A stretch of DNA of 64,000 bases from Gracilibacillus caseinilyticus (GTDB taxonomy: Bacteria > Bacillota > Bacilli > Bacillales > Amphibacillaceae): assembly GCF_022919115.1 (NCBI RefSeq), contig NZ_CP095072.1, positions 1,674,001 through 1,738,000 on the forward strand, read 5' to 3'. Of this stretch, positions 1 to 8,590 are shown in pieces. Numbering within the stretch: position 1 is the stretch's first letter; each line of letters begins with the position of its first letter. The notes beneath the pieces were generated by a model. It did no database searches and was not told where the DNA came from. It was given only the letters and a program-made list of their open reading frames with translations. A program made the translations under genes and the position numbers.

Positions 1-1
1 A

Positions 2-28
2 CCAGATACTGCCGCGTTAGAACAATAA
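2..28 (+). CDS. Possible C-terminal end of an upstream gene (partial)
   Basis: Frame 2 reads PDTAALEQ and then a TAA stop at 26-28. This could be the tail of the substrate-binding lipoprotein that normally precedes the permease and ATPase found downstream. Only eight codons are visible, so the family cannot be tested and the assignment rests on position alone. Confidence 0.25.
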   Translation, partial: PDTAALEQ

Positions 29-40
29 TTTCACATCCTA

Positions 41-80
41 CGAAAAGCGTAGCGAACCCGTTGCGCTTTTCGTTTTGTTT
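41..80 (+). terminator. Hairpin with U-tract upstream of the permease gene
   Basis: CGAAAAGCG (41-49) pairs perfectly with CGCTTTTCG (64-72) and is followed by TTTTGTTT. It lies between the end of a probable upstream gene and the permease. It could be a full terminator or a leaky one that lets a binding protein be made in excess over the membrane components, a common arrangement in ABC importer operons. Confidence 0.6.
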
Positions 81-147
81 GGTTTATGCAAGTATAAAAA
101 AGGGAAACAAAAGCAAAGTAAAGTAAAGATAGAAAGGAGATTACAAC

Positions 148-804
148 ATGGATTTCAGGTTTGATATCATCGTAGAATACTTCCCTTTCTTCATGAAGGG
201 TATGGGGCTTACTGTTCTAATGTCTGTAATCGGCGTCTTAATGGGTTGTATTCTCGGTTTTTTTATAGCGTTAGGAAAGATGTCCCCTGTATGGATCGTA
301 CGGTTACCATTTGTCTGGTACATTAACTTTTTGAGGGGAACACCATTATTAGTGCAATTGTTCTTATTTCATTATGCGGTTCTACCGACGGTTATTGGAG
401 AGACAACACCCGTTATTTCGGTGATTGTAACATTGTCGCTAAACTCTTCTGCTTATGTAGCGGAAATATTCCGTGCAGGCTTGCAGTCGATTGATAAAGG
501 ACAAGCGGAAGCGGCGCATTCATTAGGTATGAATAAATTCCAAGTCATGCGTCATGTTCTGCTGCCACAAGCGTTCAAGCGCTCCATTCCGCCGTTAGGA
601 AATGAATTCATTGTCTTATTAAAGGACTCTTCATTAGGTGCCATGATTGCAGCTCAGGAAATCCTGTATTGGGGAAGAGCAGCGTCTGGACAATACTTAA
701 GAGTGTGGGAGCCATACTTAATGGTAGCACTGCTTTATTTAATCTTAACGCTTGGTCTTACTTATTTATTAAATTATATAGAAAGAAGGTTTGATGTGAA
801 ATGA
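148..804 (+). CDS. Polar amino-acid ABC transporter permease (ArtQ/GlnP type)
   Basis: This 218-residue integral membrane protein forms the channel of a polar amino-acid importer. It has about five hydrophobic segments. The HisM/GlnP-type signatures are visible: [14 protein letters not shown] at about 53-66 and the [22 protein letters not shown] loop at about 113-135, which contacts the ATPase. A strong ribosome site (AAAGGAG) precedes the ATG. Its stop overlaps the start of the ATPase gene by 4 bp, so the two are translationally coupled. The binding protein probably lies just before the window. Sequence feel suggests arginine or glutamine type, but the substrate cannot be fixed from the permease alone. 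Confidence 0.9.
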   Translation: MDFRFDIIVEYFPFFMKGMGLTVLMSVIGVLMGCILGFFIALGKMSPVWIVRLPFVWYINFLRGTPLLVQLFLFHYAVLPTVIGETTPVISVIVTLSLNSSAYVAEIFRAGLQSIDKGQAEAAHSLGMNKFQVMRHVLLPQAFKRSIPPLGNEFIVLLKDSSLGAMIAAQEILYWGRAASGQYLRVWEPYLMVALLYLILTLGLTYLLNYIERRFDVK

Positions 805-1523
805 TTTCGGTTAGAAATTTAAAAAAATCCTTTGGCGATTTGGAAGTATTAAAGGATATCAATGTTGATATTGATCAACAGGAAGTTGTTGTTGTCATCG
901 GACCTTCTGGATCAGGTAAATCTACATTTCTCCGTTGTCTTAACTTAATTGAATCCGTTACGGACGGTACAGTGACTATTGATGGGCAGGAATTAACCGG
1001 AAAAGGTGTCGATATTAATAAACTACGTGCAGAAGTGGGAATGGTATTTCAGCAGTTTAACCTTTTTCCTCATAAGACGGTATTAGAAAATATTACGCTT
1101 CCGATTATGACCGTAAAAAAATGGGGGAAGCAGGAAGCAGAAAAGAAAGCGAAAGACTTGCTGCAAAAAGTTGGCTTGTTAGACAAGGCAGCGGCCTACC
1201 CTGAATCATTATCAGGTGGGCAAAAACAGCGTGTAGCCATCGCAAGAGCGTTAGGTATGGAACCGAAAGTAATGTTATTCGATGAACCAACATCTGCTTT
1301 AGACCCGGAAATGGTCGGCGAAGTATTAGGAGTTATGAAGCAGCTTGCAGAAGAAGGCATGACGATGGTTGTCGTAACGCACGAAATGGGCTTTGCACGA
1401 GAAGTCGGTGATCGCGTTATTTTCATGGATGAAGGATACGTGATCGAGGAAAACGAACCGAAGCAAATTTTCGAAAATCCACAGCATGATCGTACTAAGT
1501 CATTTTTGAGTAAAGTGTTGTAA
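801..1523 (+). CDS. Polar amino-acid ABC transporter ATP-binding protein (ArtR/GlnQ type)
   Basis: This 240-residue cytoplasmic ATPase powers the importer whose permease precedes it (ATGA overlap). Visible motifs in order are Walker [10 protein letters not shown] (about 34-42), the Q-loop [10 protein letters not shown], the signature LSGGQKQR (about 137), Walker [13 protein letters not shown] and the switch histidine in [10 protein letters not shown]. The length is normal for the GlnQ/ArtP/TcyC group. The second amino-acid ABC operon of the window (44.5-46.9 kb) has a paralogous ATPase. No terminator is obvious after the stop, where a degenerate repeat begins. Confidence 0.93.
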   Translation: MISVRNLKKSFGDLEVLKDINVDIDQQEVVVVIGPSGSGKSTFLRCLNLIESVTDGTVTIDGQELTGKGVDINKLRAEVGMVFQQFNLFPHKTVLENITLPIMTVKKWGKQEAEKKAKDLLQKVGLLDKAAAYPESLSGGQKQRVAIARALGMEPKVMLFDEPTSALDPEMVGEVLGVMKQLAEEGMTMVVVTHEMGFAREVGDRVIFMDEGYVIEENEPKQIFENPQHDRTKSFLSKVL

Positions 1524-1639
1524 AAGATCATTCTGGTTAGATAAAAAATATCAGTAATGCTCTAATTACGAGCAATACAGATTTGAAGCAAACTGCGAAG
1601 TAATGACGATCTCTGGTGATGCTTCACCTAACTAGCGTG

Positions 1640-2155
1640 AAGACCATTTTGAAATGGAGTAAGTGCTAGGATACCGCTCCCTCCAATCACTCTGCGTCCT
1701 GCGGGGCACGGCTGAAGCTAACTTTGTGAAGAAAACCACTTCACAAAGTGGATCTTCAGCACCTGCACGTCCCGCGGGAGTCTCCGTGGTTGGCCTACGC
1801 TATGATATTTGTTCTACAACTCGTGCAAGAGATAGTATATAGAGTGCTATAAATGAGTGTTCATACTAAGTCTAGCAATGCTTAATGCCTAGCACCATAG
1901 CTTTTAACTGTTGCAGTCGTTGTAGAACTTCCTTAAAGCGTAGGAAATAGGCGGAGACTCCCGTGGGATCAGCGCGAGCCGAAGATCCACTTAGTCTGTG
2001 CCTGTGTCTGCAAGTATCGCTTTGAAGCGGGCTTCCTCGGCACAAGGCAGCAATGAAGTAGTTCAAGTAGTAGCCTAGCTAAAGTCGTGCCCCACAGGAC
2101 GCGGAGCCTATTTCCGGAGCTTGGCTTAGCACCTCAAAAATGTCAAAATCACCAA
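1640..2155. repeat. Large palindromic intergenic repeat, copy A (eroded, reverse orientation)
   Basis: The stretch 1524-2205 has no credible gene. It holds a degenerate copy of the repeat family seen best at 47627-48217, in the opposite orientation. Recognisable blocks are GTGCTAGGATACCGCTCC, CGTCCTGCGGGGCACGG, GATCTTCAGC, CGGGAGTCTCCG, the GTTCTACAAC/GTTGTAGAAC centre and CCACAGGACGCGGAG. The outermost inverted ends (TATAATATGGATTATG in other copies) are not recognisable here, so this looks like an old copy. Short open frames inside it are products of the repeat. Confidence 0.85.
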
Positions 2156-2205
2156 ATTGAAATAAGCGTTTGTTTAAAGAGTTACTTCGCAGTATATACA
2201 TACAG

Positions 2206-2266
2206 CACAAAAAAGCCGAACCTAACATGAACGTTATTTAATCAAAGTTTATGATAGGTTCGGCTA
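2206..2266 (-). terminator. Rho-independent terminator of the padR-HAAS operon
   Basis: AGCCGAACCTA and TAGGTTCGGCT form an 11-bp stem. Read on the minus strand, it is followed by TTTTTT. It lies just past the end of the HAAS gene. A similar GCCGAAC/GTTCGGC hairpin occurs near the right edge of the window (about 63903). Confidence 0.85.
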
Positions 2267-2319
2267 TTACTTTGGCTTAAATTTTTTTGTCCCAGATTTA
2301 TATTACTGGCAAAAGTAAT

Positions 2320-3324
2320 CTACTTACTTTTGTTTACTTTGATAAACCCTTCAACCAGTTCCCAGATCAGTCCAATTACCATCAATATAAAAATGCATAA
2401 TGTGGAATTTTCCCAGATAGAACTTACGGTTTGATAGGCATCGCTTCCTTCATTCAGTAAGCCTGCTTGAGTTAATTCAAGCATGAAGTTTGGATTCCAA
2501 AAATCCAGTCCGGTGATCATCAACATTACGGCTGCTAATTGTACCAAATTGAGTAGTAATATAAAGGTTGCCAACTTGGATGTCCATTCCCCAAATACGA
2601 GTTTTAATGCCTCTTTTATGATCCCAATCCCTAAATAAATGATGATTAATATCAGTTGAAAGTCGAATGTTTCTGTGTTTAAAAATGGTACCACTCCGGA
2701 GAATCCATCATCAAAAACCCAAATACCAAGATATTCGCTTGAAAACATAAAGGCGACGATCAGTATTGCTAAAAATGCAATGCCCACAATTGGTTCATGC
2801 TGCTTGATGCGGCCTTTTTTATTGGGAACGGGAGCTAATTTTGCCGGATGCCATTGCTTGTTAAACTCTACATCTTTCGGGTTTATTTTCTCCATATATT
2901 CAGCAATTCCAAAACCGAAAGCAGTCCAACCGAACGCTGCGGGAAGAATGGTTACGAGTGAAACGATAAATCCGACGAAATGATCCAGAATCGCAACAGG
3001 GTTTATAATGGACTGAACGATGAAAACGATAAAAATAGACAAAGCTGTTGAAATTAAAGTGATTTTAACTACAAGCATGAATGGATCGTATAATTCAGGT
3101 CCTATAAAATATTTTTTTGATCCACGATAATTTCTTGCTAATTCTCTAGGGTTTCCTAACTCCAGTAATACTTCTTCCACATCTTTTTCTGTAGCTCCTT
3201 CTCCTTGAACTCGTTCTGCCAGCATATCCTCAATCAGACCACGAAGCTCCATTTCAATATCCTTTTGTTGCGACTGTGGCAGCCTTTGGGTAACGGCATA
3301 AATATAACGGTCAATCATCTCCAT
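2320..3324 (-). CDS. HAAS-domain membrane protein
   Basis: 334 residues. The N-terminus (about 1-70, with YIYAVTQRLPQSQQKDIEMELRG and a VLLELGNPRELARNY motif) matches the HAAS signalling domain often encoded next to PadR regulators. About six hydrophobic segments follow (near 89-107, 118-140, 180-195, 225-243, 255-275 and 308-325). The start overlaps the 3' end of padR by 14 bp, so the pair is co-translated. The family is thought to transmit signals to or modulate a partner PadR protein, but the exact role is not known. It could instead be annotated as a DUF1700-like permease-associated protein. Confidence 0.75.
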   Translation of the reverse strand: MEMIDRYIYAVTQRLPQSQQKDIEMELRGLIEDMLAERVQGEGATEKDVEEVLLELGNPRELARNYRGSKKYFIGPELYDPFMLVVKITLISTALSIFIVFIVQSIINPVAILDHFVGFIVSLVTILPAAFGWTAFGFGIAEYMEKINPKDVEFNKQWHPAKLAPVPNKKGRIKQHEPIVGIAFLAILIVAFMFSSEYLGIWVFDDGFSGVVPFLNTETFDFQLILIIIYLGIGIIKEALKLVFGEWTSKLATFILLLNLVQLAAVMLMITGLDFWNPNFMLELTQAGLLNEGSDAYQTVSSIWENSTLCIFILMVIGLIWELVEGFIKVNKSK

Positions 3325-3673
3325 TTTGTTTTTCTCCTTTCTCTTCTATCACATGATTTAGGCTCTGAACAATATTTTCCCATTCTGTAATAAGAAGGTC
3401 ATAAACCTCTTTACCTGTTTCACTTAAAAAATAATACTTGCGTGGCCGGGATTCGTTGGTATCCCATTTCTGTTCAAGCAGACCTTGTTTTTCTAATCTT
3501 CTCAAGAGTGGATAGAGTGTCCCAGGTTCAACGTGAATCCCTTTTTCTCCAAGCATACTGACGAGAGAATATCCATACTGAGGTTCGGATAACTGACTTA
3601 ATACTCCGATGGTAATGGTTCCACGACGTAATTCTTGTATTAGTTTATCCATATAATCTTTTGCTTCGCTCAT
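3311..3673 (-). CDS. PadR-family transcriptional regulator
   Basis: 120 residues. The winged helix is typical of PadR: RRGTITIGVLSQLSEPQYGYSLV at about 16-38, then EPGTLYPLLRRLEKQGLLEQKW and the ESRPRKYYFLSETGKE wing. The C-terminal helix would dimerise. It is the first gene of a two-gene operon with the HAAS membrane protein. A perfect 8-5-8 palindrome lies just upstream of the start and overlaps a TATAAT -10, which argues for autoregulation. Target genes other than its own operon are not evident. Confidence 0.88.
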   Translation of the reverse strand: MSEAKDYMDKLIQELRRGTITIGVLSQLSEPQYGYSLVSMLGEKGIHVEPGTLYPLLRRLEKQGLLEQKWDTNESRPRKYYFLSETGKEVYDLLITEWENIVQSLNHVIEEKGEKQNGDD

Positions 3674-3695
3674 ATTATCAACTCCTGTTCACAGT

Positions 3696-3716
3696 ATAGT
3701 GTATGTCGTACACTAT
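3696..3716 (-). promoter_or_regulatory. Probable PadR operator over the padR promoter
   Basis: ATAGTGTA-TGTCG-TACACTAT is a perfect inverted repeat with 8-bp arms. On the minus strand a TATAAT hexamer lies against its upstream edge (TTTATAATAGTGTA), with a weak -35 (TTCAAT) 16 bp further up. PadR proteins usually bind palindromes of about this size in their own promoters. Confidence 0.7.
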
Positions 3717-3933
3717 TATAAATTACAAAATATTAAATTGAATTTATCATGATGTCACATAATTTAATAAATCCCTTTCAAGACTGGATGAAGTATAAAT
3801 ATGGATAATAAAATTCCGAAATATTTTGAGTTATTTTTCACTCTTAAACAAGGCGCTAACAGGTTCAGCAGATAATTACTACTTCGTGCAGTTCCTTGGT
3901 TGACACAAAGCGACAAATTGAAAAAATCAGGTG

Positions 3934-3942
3934 TGGTATAAT
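3934..3942 (+). promoter_or_regulatory. Extended -10 promoter for the FAH-family gene
   Basis: TGGTATAAT is an extended -10 element (TGn plus a perfect TATAAT) 27 bp before the ATG. A TTGACA at 3900-3905 is too far (31 bp) to be its -35. Confidence 0.5.
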
Positions 3943-3968
3943 AAGAAATAAATGGGAGGGAGATAGAG

Positions 3969-4886
3969 ATGAAATTAGTACGTTATCGATTCAAACATCC
4001 ATATGCCCAAAGTAGAATGGGGATTGTACAAGGAGATCATGTGCTTGATATTAGCGGATTACAACATGAGTTGATCGAACGAGGAACGCTGGATGCTGCC
4101 ACTTATTTAATTCCGTCAGACCCACAAGCTTTTTATCAACAGGCTCAATTTCATATTGAACAAACAGAACAATTGCTTCCACACATGAAGGATACAGATT
4201 CTCTGCATATGCATAAGCGAGAAGATGTTGTATTAGAAGCACCTGTGCCAAATCCATCGAAAATTATTTGTACTGGCATCAATTACGCCAATCATGTAAA
4301 GGAAATGGGCAGTGATATCCCGAAATATCCAGTCCTGTTTTCTAAATTTAATAATGCATTAATTGGCCCAGAAGACGATATTCATAATCCGCAGACTACC
4401 AATAAATTAGATTATGAAGTAGAACTTGCGGTTGTTATCGGAAAAAGAGCTTCATATGTCAAAAAAGAAGACGCTCTTACATATGTTGCTGGTTATACGA
4501 TTGCTAACGATATATCGGCACGTGATTTGCAAAAAAGAACACCGCAATGGTTGCAAGGAAAATCTTTGGATCATACTACGCCGATCGGTCCTTGGCTGGT
4601 AACGAGATCTGAACTGGCGGATCCAAGTAATCTAGCTATTACCTCCTATGTGAATCAAGAAGTCAGACAATCTTCGAATACAAAACATTTAATATTTGAT
4701 ATTGAATATTTAATAAGTTTTATTTCGAGTCTGATGACATTAGAGCCAGGGGATATTATTTTTACTGGTACACCAGATGGAGTAGGATTGGCTATGAACC
4801 CCTCTCGATTTTTGCAAGCAGGTGATACGGTTAAACTTGAAATAGAAAAAGTCGGTACGCTTACAAACCGAGTGATTGATAAATAA
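3969..4886 (+). CDS. Fumarylacetoacetate hydrolase-family protein
   Basis: 305 residues: an N-terminal lid region (1-80) and a C-terminal FAH catalytic domain. Visible signatures are KIICTGINYANHVKEMG (about 97-113), the metal-site region DYEVELAVVIGK (about 145-156), GYTIANDISARDLQ and PGDIIFTGTPDGVG. These enzymes cleave or hydrate 2,4-diketo or acylpyruvate-type acids using Mg2+ or Mn2+. The gene stands alone with its own promoter and terminator, so the substrate cannot be inferred. Candidates are acylpyruvase, oxaloacetate decarboxylase or 2,4-diketo-3-deoxy sugar acid hydrolase. The ribosome site GGGAGGGAG supports this ATG. Confidence 0.88.
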   Translation: MKLVRYRFKHPYAQSRMGIVQGDHVLDISGLQHELIERGTLDAATYLIPSDPQAFYQQAQFHIEQTEQLLPHMKDTDSLHMHKREDVVLEAPVPNPSKIICTGINYANHVKEMGSDIPKYPVLFSKFNNALIGPEDDIHNPQTTNKLDYEVELAVVIGKRASYVKKEDALTYVAGYTIANDISARDLQKRTPQWLQGKSLDHTTPIGPWLVTRSELADPSNLAITSYVNQEVRQSSNTKHLIFDIEYLISFISSLMTLEPGDIIFTGTPDGVGLAMNPSRFLQAGDTVKLEIEKVGTLTNRVIDK

Positions 4887-4888
4887 AA

Positions 4889-4930
4889 ACAGCACCCACA
4901 GTTAAGTTATTGTGGGTGCTGTTTCTATCA
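4889..4930 (+). terminator. Terminator after the FAH-family gene
   Basis: ACAGCACCCACA (4889-4900) pairs perfectly with TGTGGGTGCTGT (4911-4922), followed by TTCT. The upstream A-run makes it potentially bidirectional. Confidence 0.85.
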
Positions 4931-5005
4931 GTAAGTAAAAGGTATTGTCGTAAATCCATTATTTTCGCAAGGGGATTATAGCGATAAAGTGAAAATAACA
5001 CTTCT

Positions 5006-5188
5006 GATAATACGGATTATGTAAAGTGGAACTGTATGACAATAAGGTCATTTTGAAATATTTTACCTGCTATGCAAAGCTCCGGTAATATGCTCCGCAG
5101 GACGCGGAGTGGTTGGCCAGAGCTACAAATTATTTCAAAATTAACACTAATCTAGTAAGCTCCTAGTTAACATCACCCACATTATAGT
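5006..5188. repeat. Large palindromic intergenic repeat, copy B (short, internally deleted)
   Basis: Begins with ATAATACGGATTATGTAAAGTGGAACTGT-type sequence and ends with a CCCACATTATAG block. The interior is reduced to AAGCTCCGG..ATGCTCCGC plus CAGGACGCGGAGTGGTTGG. The two ends belong to different subtypes (ACGG left, CCCAC right). The last 60 bp are almost identical to the right end of copy D (22270-22339), so copy B looks like a recombinant or deletion derivative. The rest of 5189-5414 holds nothing I recognise. Confidence 0.85.
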
Positions 5189-5414
5189 TAGCTATATATT
5201 TTTAAGTTAGTAAGGATTGAGTAGGTTTAGGATGGGTTTTTTCATTTACTAAGGTGCGTGTTTAATTCGAACGTTTCTTCCACTTTTGTATATTTATACG
5301 AATTTATGTATATAAGCATTTTATGTAATATGCAAGGGATAGTATACGACATACTGGGAATTTTACATGGATAATTAGACGAATAGCTGTTTAAATAATG
5401 ATTTTTTAAAAATG

Positions 5415-5456
5415 TTCATAAATAATATTGCATGAAAATACAAAATGGAGTATAAT
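5415..5456 (+). promoter_or_regulatory. argCJBD promoter with overlapping ARG box
   Basis: TTGCAT (5428-5433), 17 bp, then TATAAT (5451-5456). TTCAT (5415) and ATGAA (5432-5436) form a spaced inverted repeat, and CATGAAAATACAAAAT resembles the AhrC/ArgR operator of B. subtilis. Binding over the -35 would repress the operon when arginine is abundant. Confidence 0.75.
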
Positions 5457-5494
5457 TATAAACTAATCAGACACGGAAATTAGGGGGAACTGTT

Positions 5495-6532
5495 GTGGAT
5501 GTAGCAATAATAGGTGGAACGGGTTATGGTGCGGTAGAATTATTACGATTTTTGCATAACCATCCACATGTAAATGTAAAAAAAGTAATTTCACATTCAA
5601 ATAGTGGGACGGATTTAGCGGATGTATATCCTCATCTTACAGAGGTAGCAGATATTCAAATGTCTGCTTTGGAAGTTGATACGCTTGCAGAGGAAGTGGA
5701 GCTTGTTTTCTTTGCGACACCATCCAATGTCAGTAAGAACGTTATCCCATCTTTAGTAGAAAAAGGTGTACGTTGTATCGACTTATCTGGCGATTTTCGC
5801 TTACGAAATGGTGACAAGTATCAGGAATATTACGGAGAAGAAATTGCTCCTTGGCAATATATTGATAAAGCAATTTACGGTTTATCCGAGATTAATAAAG
5901 AAAGCATTAAAGAAGCTAGTATTCTAGCAAATCCGGGATGTTATCCGACAGCAACAGCACTGGGTTTGATTCCGGCAATTGAGCAAGGGTTAATTGACTC
6001 ACAATCAATTATTATAGATGCGAAAACGGGTGTTTCTGGTGCAGGGAGAGGGCTCTCCTTAAACTTCCATTTTTCTGAAATGACTGAAAATTTCCGAGCA
6101 TATCAAGTAGGCGTTCATAAACACATTCCAGAAATAGAACAGACGTTATCAGAACTTTCTCATGAAAATATTCAGGTGATCTTCACACCACATGTAGTGC
6201 CGATGACAAGAGGGATTATGAGCACTATTTATGCAGATATGAGTGATGAATACCAAACGAAGCAGTTATTGGATATCTATCATTCTTACTACAAAGATCA
6301 CCCTTTCGTAAGGGTCCGACCTGAAGGTGTGATTCCGGCTACGAAAGAAGTATATGGAAGTAATTATTGTGATATTGGTTTATACGCGGATGAAAGGACC
6401 GGAAAGCTAATCATTGTATCTGTTATTGACAATCTAGTAAAAGGTGCTTCCGGCCAAGCGATTCAAAATATGAATATTATGTATGGATGGGATGAGAAAA
6501 CAGGCTTAGACCAGTTACCTATCTTTCCTTAA
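5495..6532 (+). CDS. argC: N-acetyl-gamma-glutamyl-phosphate reductase
   Basis: 345 residues. This is the NADPH-dependent third step of arginine synthesis (N-acetylglutamyl phosphate to the semialdehyde). The N-terminal nucleotide-binding motif IIGGTGYGAVELLR (about 5-18) and the catalytic-cysteine motif LANPGCYPTA (about 144-153) are intact. HKHIPEIEQ and the C-terminal KGASGQAIQN are also typical. Translation starts at GTG, 7 bp after a GGGGG ribosome site. It is the first gene of argCJBD, in the same order as in B. subtilis, and its promoter carries an ARG box. Confidence 0.96.
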   Translation: MDVAIIGGTGYGAVELLRFLHNHPHVNVKKVISHSNSGTDLADVYPHLTEVADIQMSALEVDTLAEEVELVFFATPSNVSKNVIPSLVEKGVRCIDLSGDFRLRNGDKYQEYYGEEIAPWQYIDKAIYGLSEINKESIKEASILANPGCYPTATALGLIPAIEQGLIDSQSIIIDAKTGVSGAGRGLSLNFHFSEMTENFRAYQVGVHKHIPEIEQTLSELSHENIQVIFTPHVVPMTRGIMSTIYADMSDEYQTKQLLDIYHSYYKDHPFVRVRPEGVIPATKEVYGSNYCDIGLYADERTGKLIIVSVIDNLVKGASGQAIQNMNIMYGWDEKTGLDQLPIFP

Positions 6533-6544
6533 GGAGTGAACAAA

Positions 6545-7774
6545 GTGGTATTTACGGATCAACAAGACACATTTAAGCTATTGAAAAACGGAAATATTGC
6601 ATCGGCAAAAGGTTTTCAGGCAGGTGGTTTACATTGTGGGCTAAGAAAGAAGAAAATTGATTTAGGATGGGTATATTCCGATGTACCTGCACAGGCAGCT
6701 GGCGTTTATACAACCAATGTGTTTCAAGCGGCCCCCTTAAAAGTAACGCAGGAAAGTATCGCTAAGGAAAATCAACTGCAAGGAATCATTGTTAACTCAG
6801 CCATTGCCAACGCCTGTACAGGTGAACAAGGGTTGCAGGATGCGTACGATATGCGAAAACAATTTGCAGAAACAGTCGGAATTGAGGAACACATGGCTGC
6901 TGTAGCATCTACTGGCTTAATAGGAGAATTATTGCCTATGGATCGTTTGCAAAAAGGCATCAGCCAGATCAATCACGAAGAGCACCTCGGCGCAGGTAAG
7001 TTTGAGACAGCGATTTTGACTACTGATACGAAAGAGAAAGGGATCGCGATCGAATTAGAAATCGACGGTCAAACCGTTACAATTGGTGGAGCGGCAAAAG
7101 GATCTGGAATGATCCATCCTAATATGGCGACAATGCTTAGTTTTGTGACAACAGATGCGAATATTGCGTCTGCTGCATTACATGACACACTTAAATCCAT
7201 TACGAATAAATCATTTAACATGATCACAGTAGATGGTGATACAAGTACAAACGATATGGTGTTAGTATTGGCGAATGGTAAGGCTGGAAACCAGCCATTA
7301 ACAGCTCAGCATCCACAATGGAACGATTTTTATCAGGCATTACAGTTTGTCTGCGAGTATTTAGCAAAAGAAATTGCTAGAGATGGTGAAGGAGCTACTC
7401 GCTTGGTAGAGGTGCAGGTAGATGGAGCTTTCACCGATGAGAGTGCAACAGCTATCGCAAAATCAATCATTTCTTCTAATTTGGTGAAGACGGCTATTCA
7501 TGGTGCGGATGCGAACTGGGGACGGATCATTACTGCGATTGGCTATAGTGGTCAGGCATTAGATCCAGACAAAGTCAGTGTATATCTTGGTGAGATCTTA
7601 GTTGTAGAAAATGGAGTACCAGCTCCATTTAATGAAGAGCAAGCAAAGGAATACTTATTAGAGGATGAAGTTAAAATTATCGCCAAATTAGGCGATGCTA
7701 ATGGAAAAGCAACAGCATGGGGCTGCGATCTTTCCTATGAATATGTAAGAATTAATGCTTCTTATCGTACGTGA
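6545..7774 (+). CDS. argJ: Glutamate N-acetyltransferase / amino-acid acetyltransferase
   Basis: 409 residues from the chosen GTG at 6545. An in-frame GTG at 6536 is unlikely because it overlaps the AAGGAG ribosome site (6531-6536), which is 8 bp from 6545. ArgJ transfers the acetyl group from N-acetylornithine to glutamate and, in bifunctional forms, also uses acetyl-CoA. The self-cleavage motif KGSGMIHPNMATML is intact, with the nucleophilic Thr at about residue 196, so the precursor should mature into alpha and beta chains. HGADANWGRI and SYEYVRINASYRT at the C-terminus are also typical. Mono- or bifunctionality cannot be told by eye. It follows argC directly. Confidence 0.95.
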   Translation: MVFTDQQDTFKLLKNGNIASAKGFQAGGLHCGLRKKKIDLGWVYSDVPAQAAGVYTTNVFQAAPLKVTQESIAKENQLQGIIVNSAIANACTGEQGLQDAYDMRKQFAETVGIEEHMAAVASTGLIGELLPMDRLQKGISQINHEEHLGAGKFETAILTTDTKEKGIAIELEIDGQTVTIGGAAKGSGMIHPNMATMLSFVTTDANIASAALHDTLKSITNKSFNMITVDGDTSTNDMVLVLANGKAGNQPLTAQHPQWNDFYQALQFVCEYLAKEIARDGEGATRLVEVQVDGAFTDESATAIAKSIISSNLVKTAIHGADANWGRIITAIGYSGQALDPDKVSVYLGEILVVENGVPAPFNEEQAKEYLLEDEVKIIAKLGDANGKATAWGCDLSYEYVRINASYRT

Positions 7775-7786
7775 GGAGGAAGTTTT

Positions 7787-8590
7787 ATGAAGTATGTCGT
7801 AATTAAATGTGGTGGTAGTGTTTTCGAACAACTGCCTCCTTCTTTTTATCAGGATATTGTCACCATTCAAAAGCAAGGGGAGTGGCAGCCTATTATCGTC
7901 CATGGCGGTGGACCGTTGATATCCCACTTATTACAACAAACAGGTGTGGAGACCAAATTTGTCAATGGCTTACGTGTGACGACTAATGAGGTGCTGGATG
8001 TCGTTGAAATGGCACTGAGTGGTTCGATTAACAAGGGCATCGTTCGTAAGTTATCGAAAGCAAAAGGGAATGCCATCGGTATAAGTGGCGTGGATGGTAC
8101 GTTGTTTGCAGCCAAACCAGTCGAGGAAACTGATTCACTTGGTTTTGTTGGCGAAGTAACGAATGTTAATACTAGCTTATTGGAATCGTTTGTTACACAA
8201 GGATTGATTCCAGTAGTGTCACCTCTAGGTATTGATGCTTTCGGTCAACGGTATAACATCAATGCTGACATGGCAGCCTCTGCAGTAGCACAGGCGTTAG
8301 GAGCAAAATTATGTTTTATTAGTGATATTCCTGGAATATTTCACGAAGTAAATGGGGAAAAACAGGTTTTTCATCAGTTAGACGAAGAAAAAATTGAAGA
8401 ACTAATTGAACAAAAAATCATTCATGGTGGGATGATACCAAAAGTTCAGTCTGCTTTATCCGCATTGTATCGTAATGTAATGGAAGTATCGATTGTGGAC
8501 GGAACGAAAGAGCACGGATTTGTTGATTTTATGCAAGGAAAGCAAATCGGTACAAGAATCGCACTAACTCAGGAGGTGCCATATGTCTAA
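7787..8590 (+). CDS. argB: Acetylglutamate kinase
   Basis: 267 residues of the amino-acid kinase fold. It phosphorylates N-acetylglutamate with ATP. Visible motifs are VIKCGGSV (5-12), the HGGGPLISHLL substrate loop (about 39-49), NGLRVTTNEVLDVVEM, ISGVDG, NINADMAAS and the HGGMIPKV ATP-binding loop near the C-terminus. A GAGGAGG ribosome site precedes the ATG. The 3' end overlaps argD by 8 bp. Length is in the range of the short, arginine-insensitive Bacillus enzymes. Confidence 0.96.
   Translation: MKYVVIKCGGSVFEQLPPSFYQDIVTIQKQGEWQPIIVHGGGPLISHLLQQTGVETKFVNGLRVTTNEVLDVVEMALSGSINKGIVRKLSKAKGNAIGISGVDGTLFAAKPVEETDSLGFVGEVTNVNTSLLESFVTQGLIPVVSPLGIDAFGQRYNINADMAASAVAQALGAKLCFISDIPGIFHEVNGEKQVFHQLDEEKIEELIEQKIIHGGMIPKVQSALSALYRNVMEVSIVDGTKEHGFVDFMQGKQIGTRIALTQEVPYV

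Noticed and set aside
1872..2066. 64-codon open frame on the minus strand
   Set aside because: It lies within repeat copy A and its peptide (LCRGSPLQSDTCRHRHR..) recurs in copy G on the plus strand, so it is a by-product of the repeat. No ribosome site.
3900..3905. TTGACA as the -35 of the FAH-family gene
   Set aside because: It is 31 bp from the TATAAT; the extended -10 (TGGTATAAT) is a better explanation.
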